The notes below the pieces were generated by a model. It saw only the letters and a list, made by a program, of their open reading frames with translations. It was not told the origin of the DNA and searched no databases. A stretch of 64,000 bases of DNA, taken from the NCBI GenBank assembly GCA_963812915.1, contig CAWEXB010000005.1, positions 1 to 64,000 on the forward strand, in the 5' to 3' direction. Shown here in pieces: positions 9,606-16,657 of this stretch (its first letter is position 1; every line of letters starts with the position of its first letter). The position numbers and the translations under genes were made by a program. This DNA comes from JACVRW01 sp963812915 (GTDB lineage: Bacteria; Actinomycetota; Thermoleophilia; Solirubrobacterales; Thermoleophilaceae).

Positions 9606-10475
9606 TCAGCGGTCGCGTGTGACGCGTTCAAGTACCCGGGCTGCGAACGGCATGTGCGGAGTGCGCCATACGTGTCGCTGCTCGAAGGGCCAGGCGTAGA
9701 TCGGGTTGCCGTCGCGAACCAGCTCGAGCAGGCGTGGTTCGCTGAGCTCCTCGGCGGACCACTCATACAGGCGTTGCAGCCGCGGCACTATCACCGTGTA
9801 GTCGAGCATCCGGCCAAGACGCTGCTCGTCGGCGATATAGCGTTCAACGTCGAGCGCGAGCGGATAGCGGTCTGGCAGCACGCGGCGGAGTGAGAGGAAG
9901 ACGCCGGCCATCCCGAGCCGGGGGTCGCCGAACAGGTGGCCGAGCGGAGCGGACCGTCCGAGCGCCAGGCGCGGCGCCGCGGCGAGTGCGTGGGCATACA
10001 GCACACGTGCGAGCGCGACGTTCATGAAGAAGCGCTCCGGTGCGCCCTCTGCTTCGGCGAGGTTCCGGTGCTCCAGGTATCCGGCCACGATGCTCGCGTT
10101 GTGCGCTCGGTACCAGTTGCGCCCCGTCGGTCTCGCGCTGAACTCCAGCCAGAGCCGCACGGCCTGCGACGAGGGATCGCCGGCCAACCCACCGAGGAGC
10201 GCGACCGTTTCGCACCCGTCCCGCAGCAGGCGCTCGTTGACCGCCCGCCACCACACGCTGCCGGGCGGCGACGCGTCGAGCGGATTGAGCAGCCCGCGGC
10301 GCGCCTGCCAGCGCATGAACGACAACGCCGCCCGTCGGAACGGAAGGTGTCGCGGTGCGCGGCCCGTCGGCCCGTGGAACAAGCGCGCCATCAATGCAAG
10401 GCGCGCCGCCGGATCGTCGCGAACGGCCGTGACCTGCTCCTCAACCGAGGCGAGAGCGCCTGTGTGATGGCTCAC
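9606..10475 (-). CDS. hypothetical protein
   Basis: A 289-residue soluble protein starting with GTG. It is rich in Arg, Leu and Trp and probably alpha-helical (FRRAALSFMRWQARRGLLNP; TGRNWYRAHNASIVAGYLEH; FFMNVALARVLYAHALAA). Codon usage is like that of the neighbours. There is no signal peptide or membrane span. The His and Arg residues in the central helices recall oxygenase-like helical bundles, but I find no diagnostic motif and assign no function. Confidence 0.65.
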   Translation of the reverse strand: MSHHTGALASVEEQVTAVRDDPAARLALMARLFHGPTGRAPRHLPFRRAALSFMRWQARRGLLNPLDASPPGSVWWRAVNERLLRDGCETVALLGGLAGDPSSQAVRLWLEFSARPTGRNWYRAHNASIVAGYLEHRNLAEAEGAPERFFMNVALARVLYAHALAAAPRLALGRSAPLGHLFGDPRLGMAGVFLSLRRVLPDRYPLALDVERYIADEQRLGRMLDYTVIVPRLQRLYEWSAEELSEPRLLELVRDGNPIYAWPFEQRHVWRTPHMPFAARVLERVTRDR

Positions 10476-10700
10476 CGCCCACTAGTGATAGCCATTCGCC
10501 GAACACACGCGCGACGGCTTCAACGGCTACGGCCTCGTCGCCCGACGGGCGATCGTGGTTCACTTGCTCGGGCCCGGGGCGCGGCGCGGCGCTGAGCCGC
10601 GGCGCGTACCCTGGGCTACCGCTCGAACACCTGCAGCTCGGCGGCAGCGCACGTTGAGCGCCTGTCGACGTCCGTGCACTCATTGGCTTCGTGGTGCCTG

Positions 10701-11513
10701 CTACATCGCGGTCGGCAGGGCGTCCGGTACGAACAAGACCAGGGTGCCGTAGGCCAACAGCGCAGCGGCTGCGAACTGCCTCGCTCGCTGTCCGAATGGA
10801 AGCGACTTCTCGGCGAAGATGATGAGCACGATGGCGGCGAGAACCGCCAGGTTCAGCATCCCTAGCGGGAAGACGATCACGAAGAAGAGCCAGCAGCACC
10901 CGAGGCAGTAGAGGCCGTGCTCGAGACCCATGCGAAGGGCGCCGCGGTAGCCGTCGCGCCACGAGGTGAGCACGAAGGCCAACGGGGCGCGGCATTTCGA
11001 GAGGCAGATGTTCTTCAGTGGCGACAGCTGGTAGAGACCGGCAAGGATCAAGACTCCGCCGCCGATCCGCGCGGCGTTGTCCATGACCCACATCGAGCTG
11101 TCGGCCAGGTCGGTCGCTCCGAGCGCGGCCGCGTAGGCGAGCGCCCCGAACGCCGTCCAGATCGCGAGGTAGGAGCTGACGAAGACCCAGGTCGGGACGT
11201 AGGGCTTGCCGCTTCGCTGCTTGCGCTGCTGAACGTGGGCGAAGGTCAAGATCATGGGCGCCGCGGTTGGGAACATCATCGCCACCATCATCGCCACCCA
11301 TATTGCGAGGAACACCGGCACGCCCACGTCCATCGTGAGCATGTTCTCGACCTCGTCCATGCCGGTCACCGACGACTGCCAGGCGAGTACCCCCCAGGCC
11401 GTGGCTGCGAGCAGAAGGAGCGTGCCGAGGATCAACGCACGTGCGCGAGCTAGCGGCAGCGAAGCGTGCGCCACGCCCGCAGCTTCGCCTTGTCCCATCG
11501 GCCTCGCCGCCAA
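10701..11513 (-). CDS. DUF2182 membrane protein
   Basis: A 270-residue integral membrane protein, about seven helices, of the DUF2182 family described as predicted metal-binding. The family's segment WVAMMVAMMFPTAAPMILTF is clear, as are YQLSPLKNICLSKCRAPLAF (Cys pair) and GLEHGLYCLGCCWLFFVI (His plus three Cys), candidate metal ligands. TTG at 11513 has a GAGG eight bases upstream and sits 3 bp after the DUF1326 stop; ATG at 11498 is the alternative. It forms a two-gene operon with DUF1326, a pairing seen in many genomes and still without a known function. Confidence 0.88.
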   Translation of the reverse strand: MAARPMGQGEAAGVAHASLPLARARALILGTLLLLAATAWGVLAWQSSVTGMDEVENMLTMDVGVPVFLAIWVAMMVAMMFPTAAPMILTFAHVQQRKQRSGKPYVPTWVFVSSYLAIWTAFGALAYAAALGATDLADSSMWVMDNAARIGGGVLILAGLYQLSPLKNICLSKCRAPLAFVLTSWRDGYRGALRMGLEHGLYCLGCCWLFFVIVFPLGMLNLAVLAAIVLIIFAEKSLPFGQRARQFAAAALLAYGTLVLFVPDALPTAM

Positions 11514-11516
11514 TGC

Positions 11517-12161
11517 TCAGGCCTCGTCCGGTCCGGACCAGTCGAAGGGGAAGTGCTTGCTGGATCGGCCGGGCCAGCTCCACTGGAAGCCGAACGCGTT
11601 CACCTCGTCCTCCTTTGCGGTGGCCCATGTCGCGACCTGGCCAGGTCCGACCTCCGCACCCGGGGCGTTGTGGACCTGTACGCGCGCTCCTTCCGGAGCC
11701 GTCGGCCCGGTCAGCGCCTCGGCGCTGCCCCTGGCCTTCCCCGGAACCTCGACGCGCCAGCGGGCGAGGTCGTCGGCGATCTCGAAGTCGATCGGCGCGA
11801 ACTCGATCCCAAGCACCTCGTCGATCAGCTCGGCGAAGCCACCCGGCCAACCGCCCGCCTCCCCGCCGAAGATCGCCTGCAGCGCCTCGCGCTGGCGCTC
11901 GTCGGCTCGCTCGTCGATGAAGAACCCCATGGAGGGCTTGGCCTCACCGGTCCAGATATTGCCCTCGAACGAACCCACCGCGACGACATTCAGTCCGTCG
12001 AGCTCCACGTCGCCGTAGCTTCCCTCGCGGACGTGCCAGGCGAGGATGCCGTCGCACTGCCCCTCGTCCGGTGCCTGGGCGAAGGTACACGCACAGGGAA
12101 CCCGACACCTGCAAACGTCGAACCAGTCGCCAGTGAGTCGCCAGCGTGGAACATCGGCCAT
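11517..12161 (-). CDS. DUF1326-domain protein
   Basis: A 214-residue soluble protein. The family signature is at the N-terminus: WRLTGDWFDVCRCRVPCACT, with three cysteines in a CxC and CxC-like spacing that could bind a metal, followed by QCDGILAWHVREGSYGDVEL. The ATG at 12161 was chosen because GAGGAGGAAG lies just upstream. It is the first gene of the pair with the DUF2182 membrane protein. The conserved pairing suggests that the two proteins act together on a metal or thiol substrate; this is inference. Confidence 0.88.
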   Translation of the reverse strand: MADVPRWRLTGDWFDVCRCRVPCACTFAQAPDEGQCDGILAWHVREGSYGDVELDGLNVVAVGSFEGNIWTGEAKPSMGFFIDERADERQREALQAIFGGEAGGWPGGFAELIDEVLGIEFAPIDFEIADDLARWRVEVPGKARGSAEALTGPTAPEGARVQVHNAPGAEVGPGQVATWATAKEDEVNAFGFQWSWPGRSSKHFPFDWSGPDEA

Positions 12162-12674
12162 CGCTTCCTCCTCACGATCGGGATCGGATGACGATCCTCT
12201 CACCCCTTCGGACGAGGATCAACGGAAGTTACTCAGGACTTGTGCGGCGGGCGGTCGACCCGAGCGCCGTGCCACGTCGCGGGTCACGAGGGACTGCAGG
12301 CGACGCGGCGCTGCGGCCTGGCCAGCCGTGCGGCCTCGATGTCGACCTCCGCGCTCACGTTCCGCGCCGCGTGGCGCATCGAGACACGACGCCCGTTGAG
12401 CCATCGACTTCGAGCAGTCGACGGTGAAATCGTCGAAGGCCTCGTGCGGACCATCGACGCGAGCAGGGACTCGGGGCCGCGAAGGACCTCGAGTCTGACG
12501 ACGATCGGGCGGTCAGCGCCCTGATCGCCCCGCGATCGCGCGCGTTGACCGCCGCGTACATGCGCGCGCGAACTCACTCCCGTCGGCAAGGCCCCAACGT
12601 ACCGCGGCCAATGGCCTGCGAGCAGTCTGCCTCGACGAGGGGAGGGGTTATCAGCCGCGGCGGGCGAGTGACGC
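12162..12674. other. intergenic with a possible SnoaL/NTF2-like remnant
   Basis: No intact gene. On the minus strand 12561-12508 reads MYAAVNARDRGAIRALT, the typical opening of SnoaL/NTF2-like proteins. Similar text (EAFDDFTVD) appears in another frame near 12450. If real, it is a decayed fragment with more than one shift. The evidence is weak. Confidence 0.3.
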
Positions 12675-14129
12675 ATGGCTGAACCGGGAATCGTTAGGAC
12701 CATGCTTCGGTTCCTTGGTGTTGTCTGGCTGATGGGTCTCGTGCTCGCGGTCAATACCCCGGCCGTGGGCCAGGGCCCGGCCGTGGATGGCGGCGCGGCG
12801 ATGGGCGACGGCCCGCAGTTGGACGTCGAGCTCGTGGCGGACGGGCTGGTTGCCCCTCTCGGCCTCACTTTCGCGCCCGATGGCAGCGGTCGCCGCTTCA
12901 TCGTCGACCAGACCGGGCTGGTGCTCATCCTGACGCCTGATGGACGGGTGCTTCCGAGACCCTTCCTGGACATCACCGACCGGGTCGTCATTCAGTCTGC
13001 GTTCGACGAACGAGGCTTGCTGGACCTCGTGTTTCATCCCCGGTTCGCGAGCAACGGGAAGCTGTACGTGCAATACAGCGCGCCGCGCTCGGGAGCGAAC
13101 ATCTGCGTCAACGAGGATGGCCTCGTTCCCGAAGACCCTGAAGGTTGCCCGCTCCAATACACGCGCCGGGTGTCCGAGTTCGTAGTGTCACCGACGGATC
13201 CCAATTGGGTCGACCCCGCTACCGAGCGCGTGGTGTTCCAGACCCAGTGGCCCGGCCGAAAGCACAACGGTGGCGGACTTGCCTTCGGTCCGGATCGAAT
13301 GCTCTACATCGGCCTCGGTGACGCCGGCTTCGTTCACGGTCCGAGTGGCGCGGACGATCCGTTCAACGTCGACCCTGATCTGCTGTTCGGGGACCTGCTC
13401 GCGCAGGATCTCAGCTCGCTCTACGGAAAGATCCTGCGGATCGACGTCGACAGCGGCGACCCCTACGGGATCCCACCGGACAACCCCTTCGTGGGGGCCG
13501 ACGGCATTCCAGACGAGATCTTCGCTTGGGGGTTCCGGAACCCGTTCCGCATCTCGTTCGATCGCGCAGGCGATCGGGCGATGTACGTGAGCGCGCCAGC
13601 CGACACGCTCTTCGAAGCGACCTACAGAGTGACGCAGCCCGGAAACTTCGGGTGGGCAGCCAAGGAGGGGACCCACTGCTTCGACCGAACCAGCGCGTTC
13701 GCCCCGCCTGAGACCTGTGCGAGCGTCGGCCCTCTCGGCGAGCCGATCAACGACCCCATCATCGAGTACCTCAACTTCGCGGTCGAGGATCCCCGGTCGC
13801 AGTTCCCCGGCCGGGGATTCGGCCGAGCGTCGGTCGGCGGCCACATCTATCGGGGCGAGGCAATCAAGTGGCTGCGCGGCCGGCTCGTGCAGGGCGACTT
13901 CGCCCTCAATCTCCTCGATGGACAGATACTCGTCGCGAAGCCGATGCCCAAGGGGCATTTGTGGCGGCTCCGTCGCGCCTTCGTGTTCGATCCCTCCAAC
14001 CCGGTCAAGTCGGGATTCATGAAGAGCATCGGCCAGGATGCCGACGGCGAGCTCTACGCCATCACCGGAAACTTCACGCCAACGGGGCTCGAGGGCAGGA
14101 TCTGGAAGATCATCGACGCCTCAGAGTGA
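12675..14129 (+). CDS. secreted PQQ-type sugar dehydrogenase (GSDH family)
   Basis: A 484-residue exported six-bladed beta-propeller of the soluble glucose/sorbosone dehydrogenase family, which oxidises aldoses or sugar alcohols using PQQ. A signal peptide lies near residues 10-30 (MLRFLGVVWLMGLVLAV). Family blocks are clear: PLGLTFAPDGSGRRFIVDQ, GLLDLVFHPRFASNGKLYVQ, GRKHNGGGLAFGPDRMLYIG with the active-site His, GKILRIDVDSG, IFAWGFRNPFRISFD, PGNFGWAAKEG and the closing blade DGELYAITG. ATG at 12702 is an alternative start closer to the signal peptide. The substrate and use of PQQ are inferred from the family; no PQQ synthesis genes are in the window. Confidence 0.88.
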   Translation: MAEPGIVRTMLRFLGVVWLMGLVLAVNTPAVGQGPAVDGGAAMGDGPQLDVELVADGLVAPLGLTFAPDGSGRRFIVDQTGLVLILTPDGRVLPRPFLDITDRVVIQSAFDERGLLDLVFHPRFASNGKLYVQYSAPRSGANICVNEDGLVPEDPEGCPLQYTRRVSEFVVSPTDPNWVDPATERVVFQTQWPGRKHNGGGLAFGPDRMLYIGLGDAGFVHGPSGADDPFNVDPDLLFGDLLAQDLSSLYGKILRIDVDSGDPYGIPPDNPFVGADGIPDEIFAWGFRNPFRISFDRAGDRAMYVSAPADTLFEATYRVTQPGNFGWAAKEGTHCFDRTSAFAPPETCASVGPLGEPINDPIIEYLNFAVEDPRSQFPGRGFGRASVGGHIYRGEAIKWLRGRLVQGDFALNLLDGQILVAKPMPKGHLWRLRRAFVFDPSNPVKSGFMKSIGQDADGELYAITGNFTPTGLEGRIWKIIDASE

Positions 14130-14249
14130 TAGCGCCCGGCCGCCCGGCCGCGTGGGCTGGATCTCCGTCGTCTGAGTGGAGCGTCCGCCTCGGACGGAAG
14201 ACTTCGGCGTCGTCGCCCCGCTGTTCATTTTCCGACGACAGGAGGAGTG

Positions 14250-14600
14250 ATGCATCGGTACCTGTGGTCGGTCGTGGCAGTCCTCGCGCTCGCGGCGGCA
14301 AGCCCTGCCGCTGCGACGTTCCCCGGCCCGAACGGCGCGCTTGTCTTCTCGGGGGTGGACGCCGTGAGCCACACCGTGTCTACCGCCTGGCCCCAGGCGG
14401 CCCGACTCCGACACGGCTGACCGCCCCGAGCGGGCAGGTCTACAACGAATGCCCCTCGTGGTCGGCGGACGGGCGCCTCATCTATTTCGACAGGCTTGAT
14501 CGCTCGACGACCAACCCGGCGCACATCTACCGCATCAACGCAGCCGGCGGTTCGCGCACGCTCGCGGATGACGAGACCGCGCCGACCCATCTCTGCCAAG
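14250..14600 (+). pseudogene. TolB/WD40-like propeller protein, truncated
   Basis: An ATG at 14250 with AGGAGG upstream opens a good signal peptide (MHRYLWSVVAVLALAAASPA) followed by FPGPNGALVFSGVD, the usual start of secreted TolB-like propellers. The frame then stops at about 14420. The next frame continues the same protein (HRVYRLAPGG, CPSWSADGRLIYFDRLD, HIYRINAAGGSRTL) for about 60 residues and then loses similarity. One frameshift plus truncation of most of the propeller makes this a relic. Confidence 0.65.
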
Positions 14601-14666
14601 GTCAACCGAAGCGGGACACGGATAACGAGGTTGCAGGGCTGGAGGCCCTTTCTCTGTCCCGCGACC

Positions 14667-14693
14667 GGGTTCCCTGTCATGACCTGGGAACCC
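14667..14693 (-). terminator. hairpin downstream of the tetR-type gene
   Basis: Perfect 8-bp stem GGGTTCCC (14667-14674) and GGGAACCC (14686-14693), loop 11 bases, lying 12 bp past the stop codon of the TetR gene. Confidence 0.5.
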
Positions 14694-14704
14694 ACATCAA
14701 CCCT

Positions 14705-15340
14705 CTAGGCTGGAACGGGCGCCGTCCGTGCCCCGCCGGCGAGGGCTCCCGCGATCACAGGGACCAGCAGGCGTTCGAGCTCGGGCTCGGTCTTGGTCCC
14801 TACCACCGCACGCATGCTGCCCATCGACATGTGGTGGAAGACGCTCGCCGCGCACTCCACACGGAAGCGCAGCTCGTCGTCGGGAACCCCGGGAAGGGCG
14901 CGGCGCAGCGGCTCCATCAGAGCGGCCTCCCCGCGGGCCATCGTGGACGCCATCCACTCCCGCAGCTCGGGCGGCGGGTCGGCGATGACGCGCGCAAGGA
15001 TGCGCAGGAAGGCCTGTGTCTCGCACGGCGGGCCGCACATGGCGCCGATTACCGGCCGCGCCCACGCCGCGGCGATCTCCTCGAGCGTGGCGTCCTCGCC
15101 GAGCTGACCCAGCCCGTCGATCTGTTCGTCCACCAGCCTGCCGATCGCCTGCTCGCACGTCGCGCGGCAGAGCGCCTCCTTCGAGCCGAAGTGGTAGCTG
15201 ACCGCAGCTACGTTGGCGTTCGCCGCATCGGTGATCGCGCGCAGTGTGACCCCGTCCTCCCCGTGCTCGGCCAGAAGCGCACGGGTCGCCTCGAGAAGAC
15301 GCTGGCGCGTCCGTTCGCCCGCCTCCCGGCGTCCGTCCAT
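14705..15340 (-). CDS. TetR-family transcriptional regulator
   Basis: A 211-residue DNA-binding repressor-type protein. The N-terminal helix-turn-helix is typical: TRQRLLEATRALLAEHGEDG, VTLRAITDAANANVAAVSYHF, GSKEALC. The C-terminal part resembles the CecR-type domain (DUF1956): RPVIGAMCGPPCETQAFLRI. The ATG at 15340 has GAGGTGATG upstream; ATG at 15346 or 15391 would add residues without similarity. It is divergent from the 15451 gene, and a perfect 16-bp palindrome lies between them at 15373-15388, the likely operator. The ligand is unknown. Confidence 0.9.
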   Translation of the reverse strand: MDGRREAGERTRQRLLEATRALLAEHGEDGVTLRAITDAANANVAAVSYHFGSKEALCRATCEQAIGRLVDEQIDGLGQLGEDATLEEIAAAWARPVIGAMCGPPCETQAFLRILARVIADPPPELREWMASTMARGEAALMEPLRRALPGVPDDELRFRVECAASVFHHMSMGSMRAVVGTKTEPELERLLVPVIAGALAGGARTAPVPA

Positions 15341-15372
15341 CTTCATCACCTCACACATATCGCAGAGTCTAT

Positions 15373-15388
15373 TCAAGCACGTGCTTGA
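15373..15388. promoter_or_regulatory. palindromic operator candidate
   Basis: TCAAGCACGTGCTTGA is a perfect 16-bp palindrome in the divergent region, 33 bp from the tetR start and 63 bp from the 15451 start. Its position fits autoregulation and control of the divergent gene. Confidence 0.6.
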
Positions 15389-15450
15389 CATGTTTGCCAG
15401 CTTGTGAAAAACTCAATCAATCATTTGATTACTTGGATAAGGAGCATCAG

Positions 15451-15849
15451 ATGGCCCAGACGACCCCCGAGTTTGGTGCCCGAAGAGCCCGTCGCAAGCC
15501 CACTAGACTGTCGCGCCCGGAGGCCCACGCCCCGCGGCGGACCGTCGGCGTCGATCCAGCCCTGAGAGACTTCTACGCCGAGGATCCGACGCGCGCGGAC
15601 TCGCGCGAGCTGGACCTCGGCCTGCGCTGGCGAGGCCTCGACGAGTCCACGTACCGCGCCGCCTGGATCGCCGGCACCGGCGAGCTCTACGCGGTCCGCC
15701 ACGGCAGTCCGTCGGAGACGAGTCGGGTAACCGTCCTCGCGCGCGTCGGCCCGGAGGGCCTGGCACGCGCGCTGGACGGCTGGCGCGAGATAGTCGACAG
15801 CGACGAGCCCGGCACCTACGAGTGGCTGCGGGCGCGGACGGCGAAATGA
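15451..15849 (+). CDS. hypothetical protein
   Basis: A 132-residue soluble protein with a basic N-terminal region (ARRARRKPTRLSRPEAHAPR) and a small folded C-terminal part (LRWRGLDESTYRAAWIAGTG, ELYAVRHG, VTVLARVGPEGLARALDGWR). The ATG at 15451 has AAGGAG eight bases upstream. An AT-rich stretch with the imperfect inverted repeat AATCAATCATTTGATT (about 15416-15431) lies just upstream and may be the promoter. I recognise no family. It is divergent from tetR and 16 bp before a PAP2 gene. Confidence 0.7.
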   Translation: MAQTTPEFGARRARRKPTRLSRPEAHAPRRTVGVDPALRDFYAEDPTRADSRELDLGLRWRGLDESTYRAAWIAGTGELYAVRHGSPSETSRVTVLARVGPEGLARALDGWREIVDSDEPGTYEWLRARTAK

Positions 15850-15865
15850 GCGCGATGGGACCGCC

Positions 15866-16657
15866 ATGCGAATCCTCTCAACGCTCGTACCACGGCCGCC
15901 GAACCCGTTCGCCCGCGTCGGCGGCGCCGCGCGCCGCCGCCTAGGCTCCGGCTGGCGTCGCCAGCTGGCGCTCTTCGGCGCGGCCTACGTCGTCTACAAC
16001 CTGGCGCGCTGGATCTTCGCCGGCGATCTCGCTCCAGCGCGGGAGCACGCCCGCTGGATCGTCGAGCTCGAGCGGGACACCGGCGTGGCCGTCGAAGGGT
16101 CCGTCCAGCAGGCCCTCGACTCCGGGGCGGCCAGCTGGGTTCTGAGCGACGTCTACCTGGCCGCTCAGTTCGTGGTCGTGCCCGGCGCTCTGATCTGGTT
16201 GTACCGCCGCTCGCCTGACGTGTACCGGAGTCTGCGGAACACCCTGCTGGCGACCTGGCTGATCGCCGTTCCGATCTTTGCCCTCTTTCCCGTCGCGCCC
16301 CCGCGGCTCGCCGATATGGGGATCGTGGACACGGTCAGCGAGCAGGCCGGCGTGGAGCTGACCGGCCGGTCGACGATCTTCTACAACCAGCTCGCGGCGG
16401 TACCAAGCCTGCACGTCGGCTTCGCAGTCGCGGTGGGCGTTGCCTTGGCGGTCGTCCTCCGCTGGCGCTGGGCGAAGGCGCTCGCGCTGCTCTGGGGCCC
16501 ACTCGTATCGCTGTCGGTAGTCGCTACCGGCAACCACTACTTCTTCGACATCGCCGCCGGTCTCGCCGTGACCGCGCTCGGCTTCGCCGCCGGGCGACTG
16601 CCGATCCGGCTCTCCCCGCGGGAGCCCGCTCCGGTTCCGAGGGGGGCAGCCGCATGA
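15866..16657 (+). CDS. PAP2-superfamily membrane protein (Aur1/Ipt1-like)
   Basis: A 263-residue integral membrane protein with about six helices. The PAP2 core is present: NQLAAVPSLHVGFAVAVGVA carries the second motif (SLH form) and TGNHYFFDIAAGLAVTALGF the third with His and Asp; the first motif is reduced, as in inositolphosphotransferase-like members. These enzymes hydrolyse or transfer phosphate on lipid substrates at the outer face of the membrane. The stop overlaps the DedA start by 4 bp (ATGA), so the two are translationally coupled. Confidence 0.85.
   Translation: MRILSTLVPRPPNPFARVGGAARRRLGSGWRRQLALFGAAYVVYNLARWIFAGDLAPAREHARWIVELERDTGVAVEGSVQQALDSGAASWVLSDVYLAAQFVVVPGALIWLYRRSPDVYRSLRNTLLATWLIAVPIFALFPVAPPRLADMGIVDTVSEQAGVELTGRSTIFYNQLAAVPSLHVGFAVAVGVALAVVLRWRWAKALALLWGPLVSLSVVATGNHYFFDIAAGLAVTALGFAAGRLPIRLSPREPAPVPRGAAA

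Noticed and set aside
10441..11850. 469-codon minus frame
   Set aside because: Spans parts of three real genes out of frame; translation is Arg-rich without motifs.
12284..12991. 235-codon minus frame
   Set aside because: Overlaps the start of the sugar dehydrogenase on the other strand and has no recognisable domain; only a short SnoaL-like opening in a different frame is of interest.
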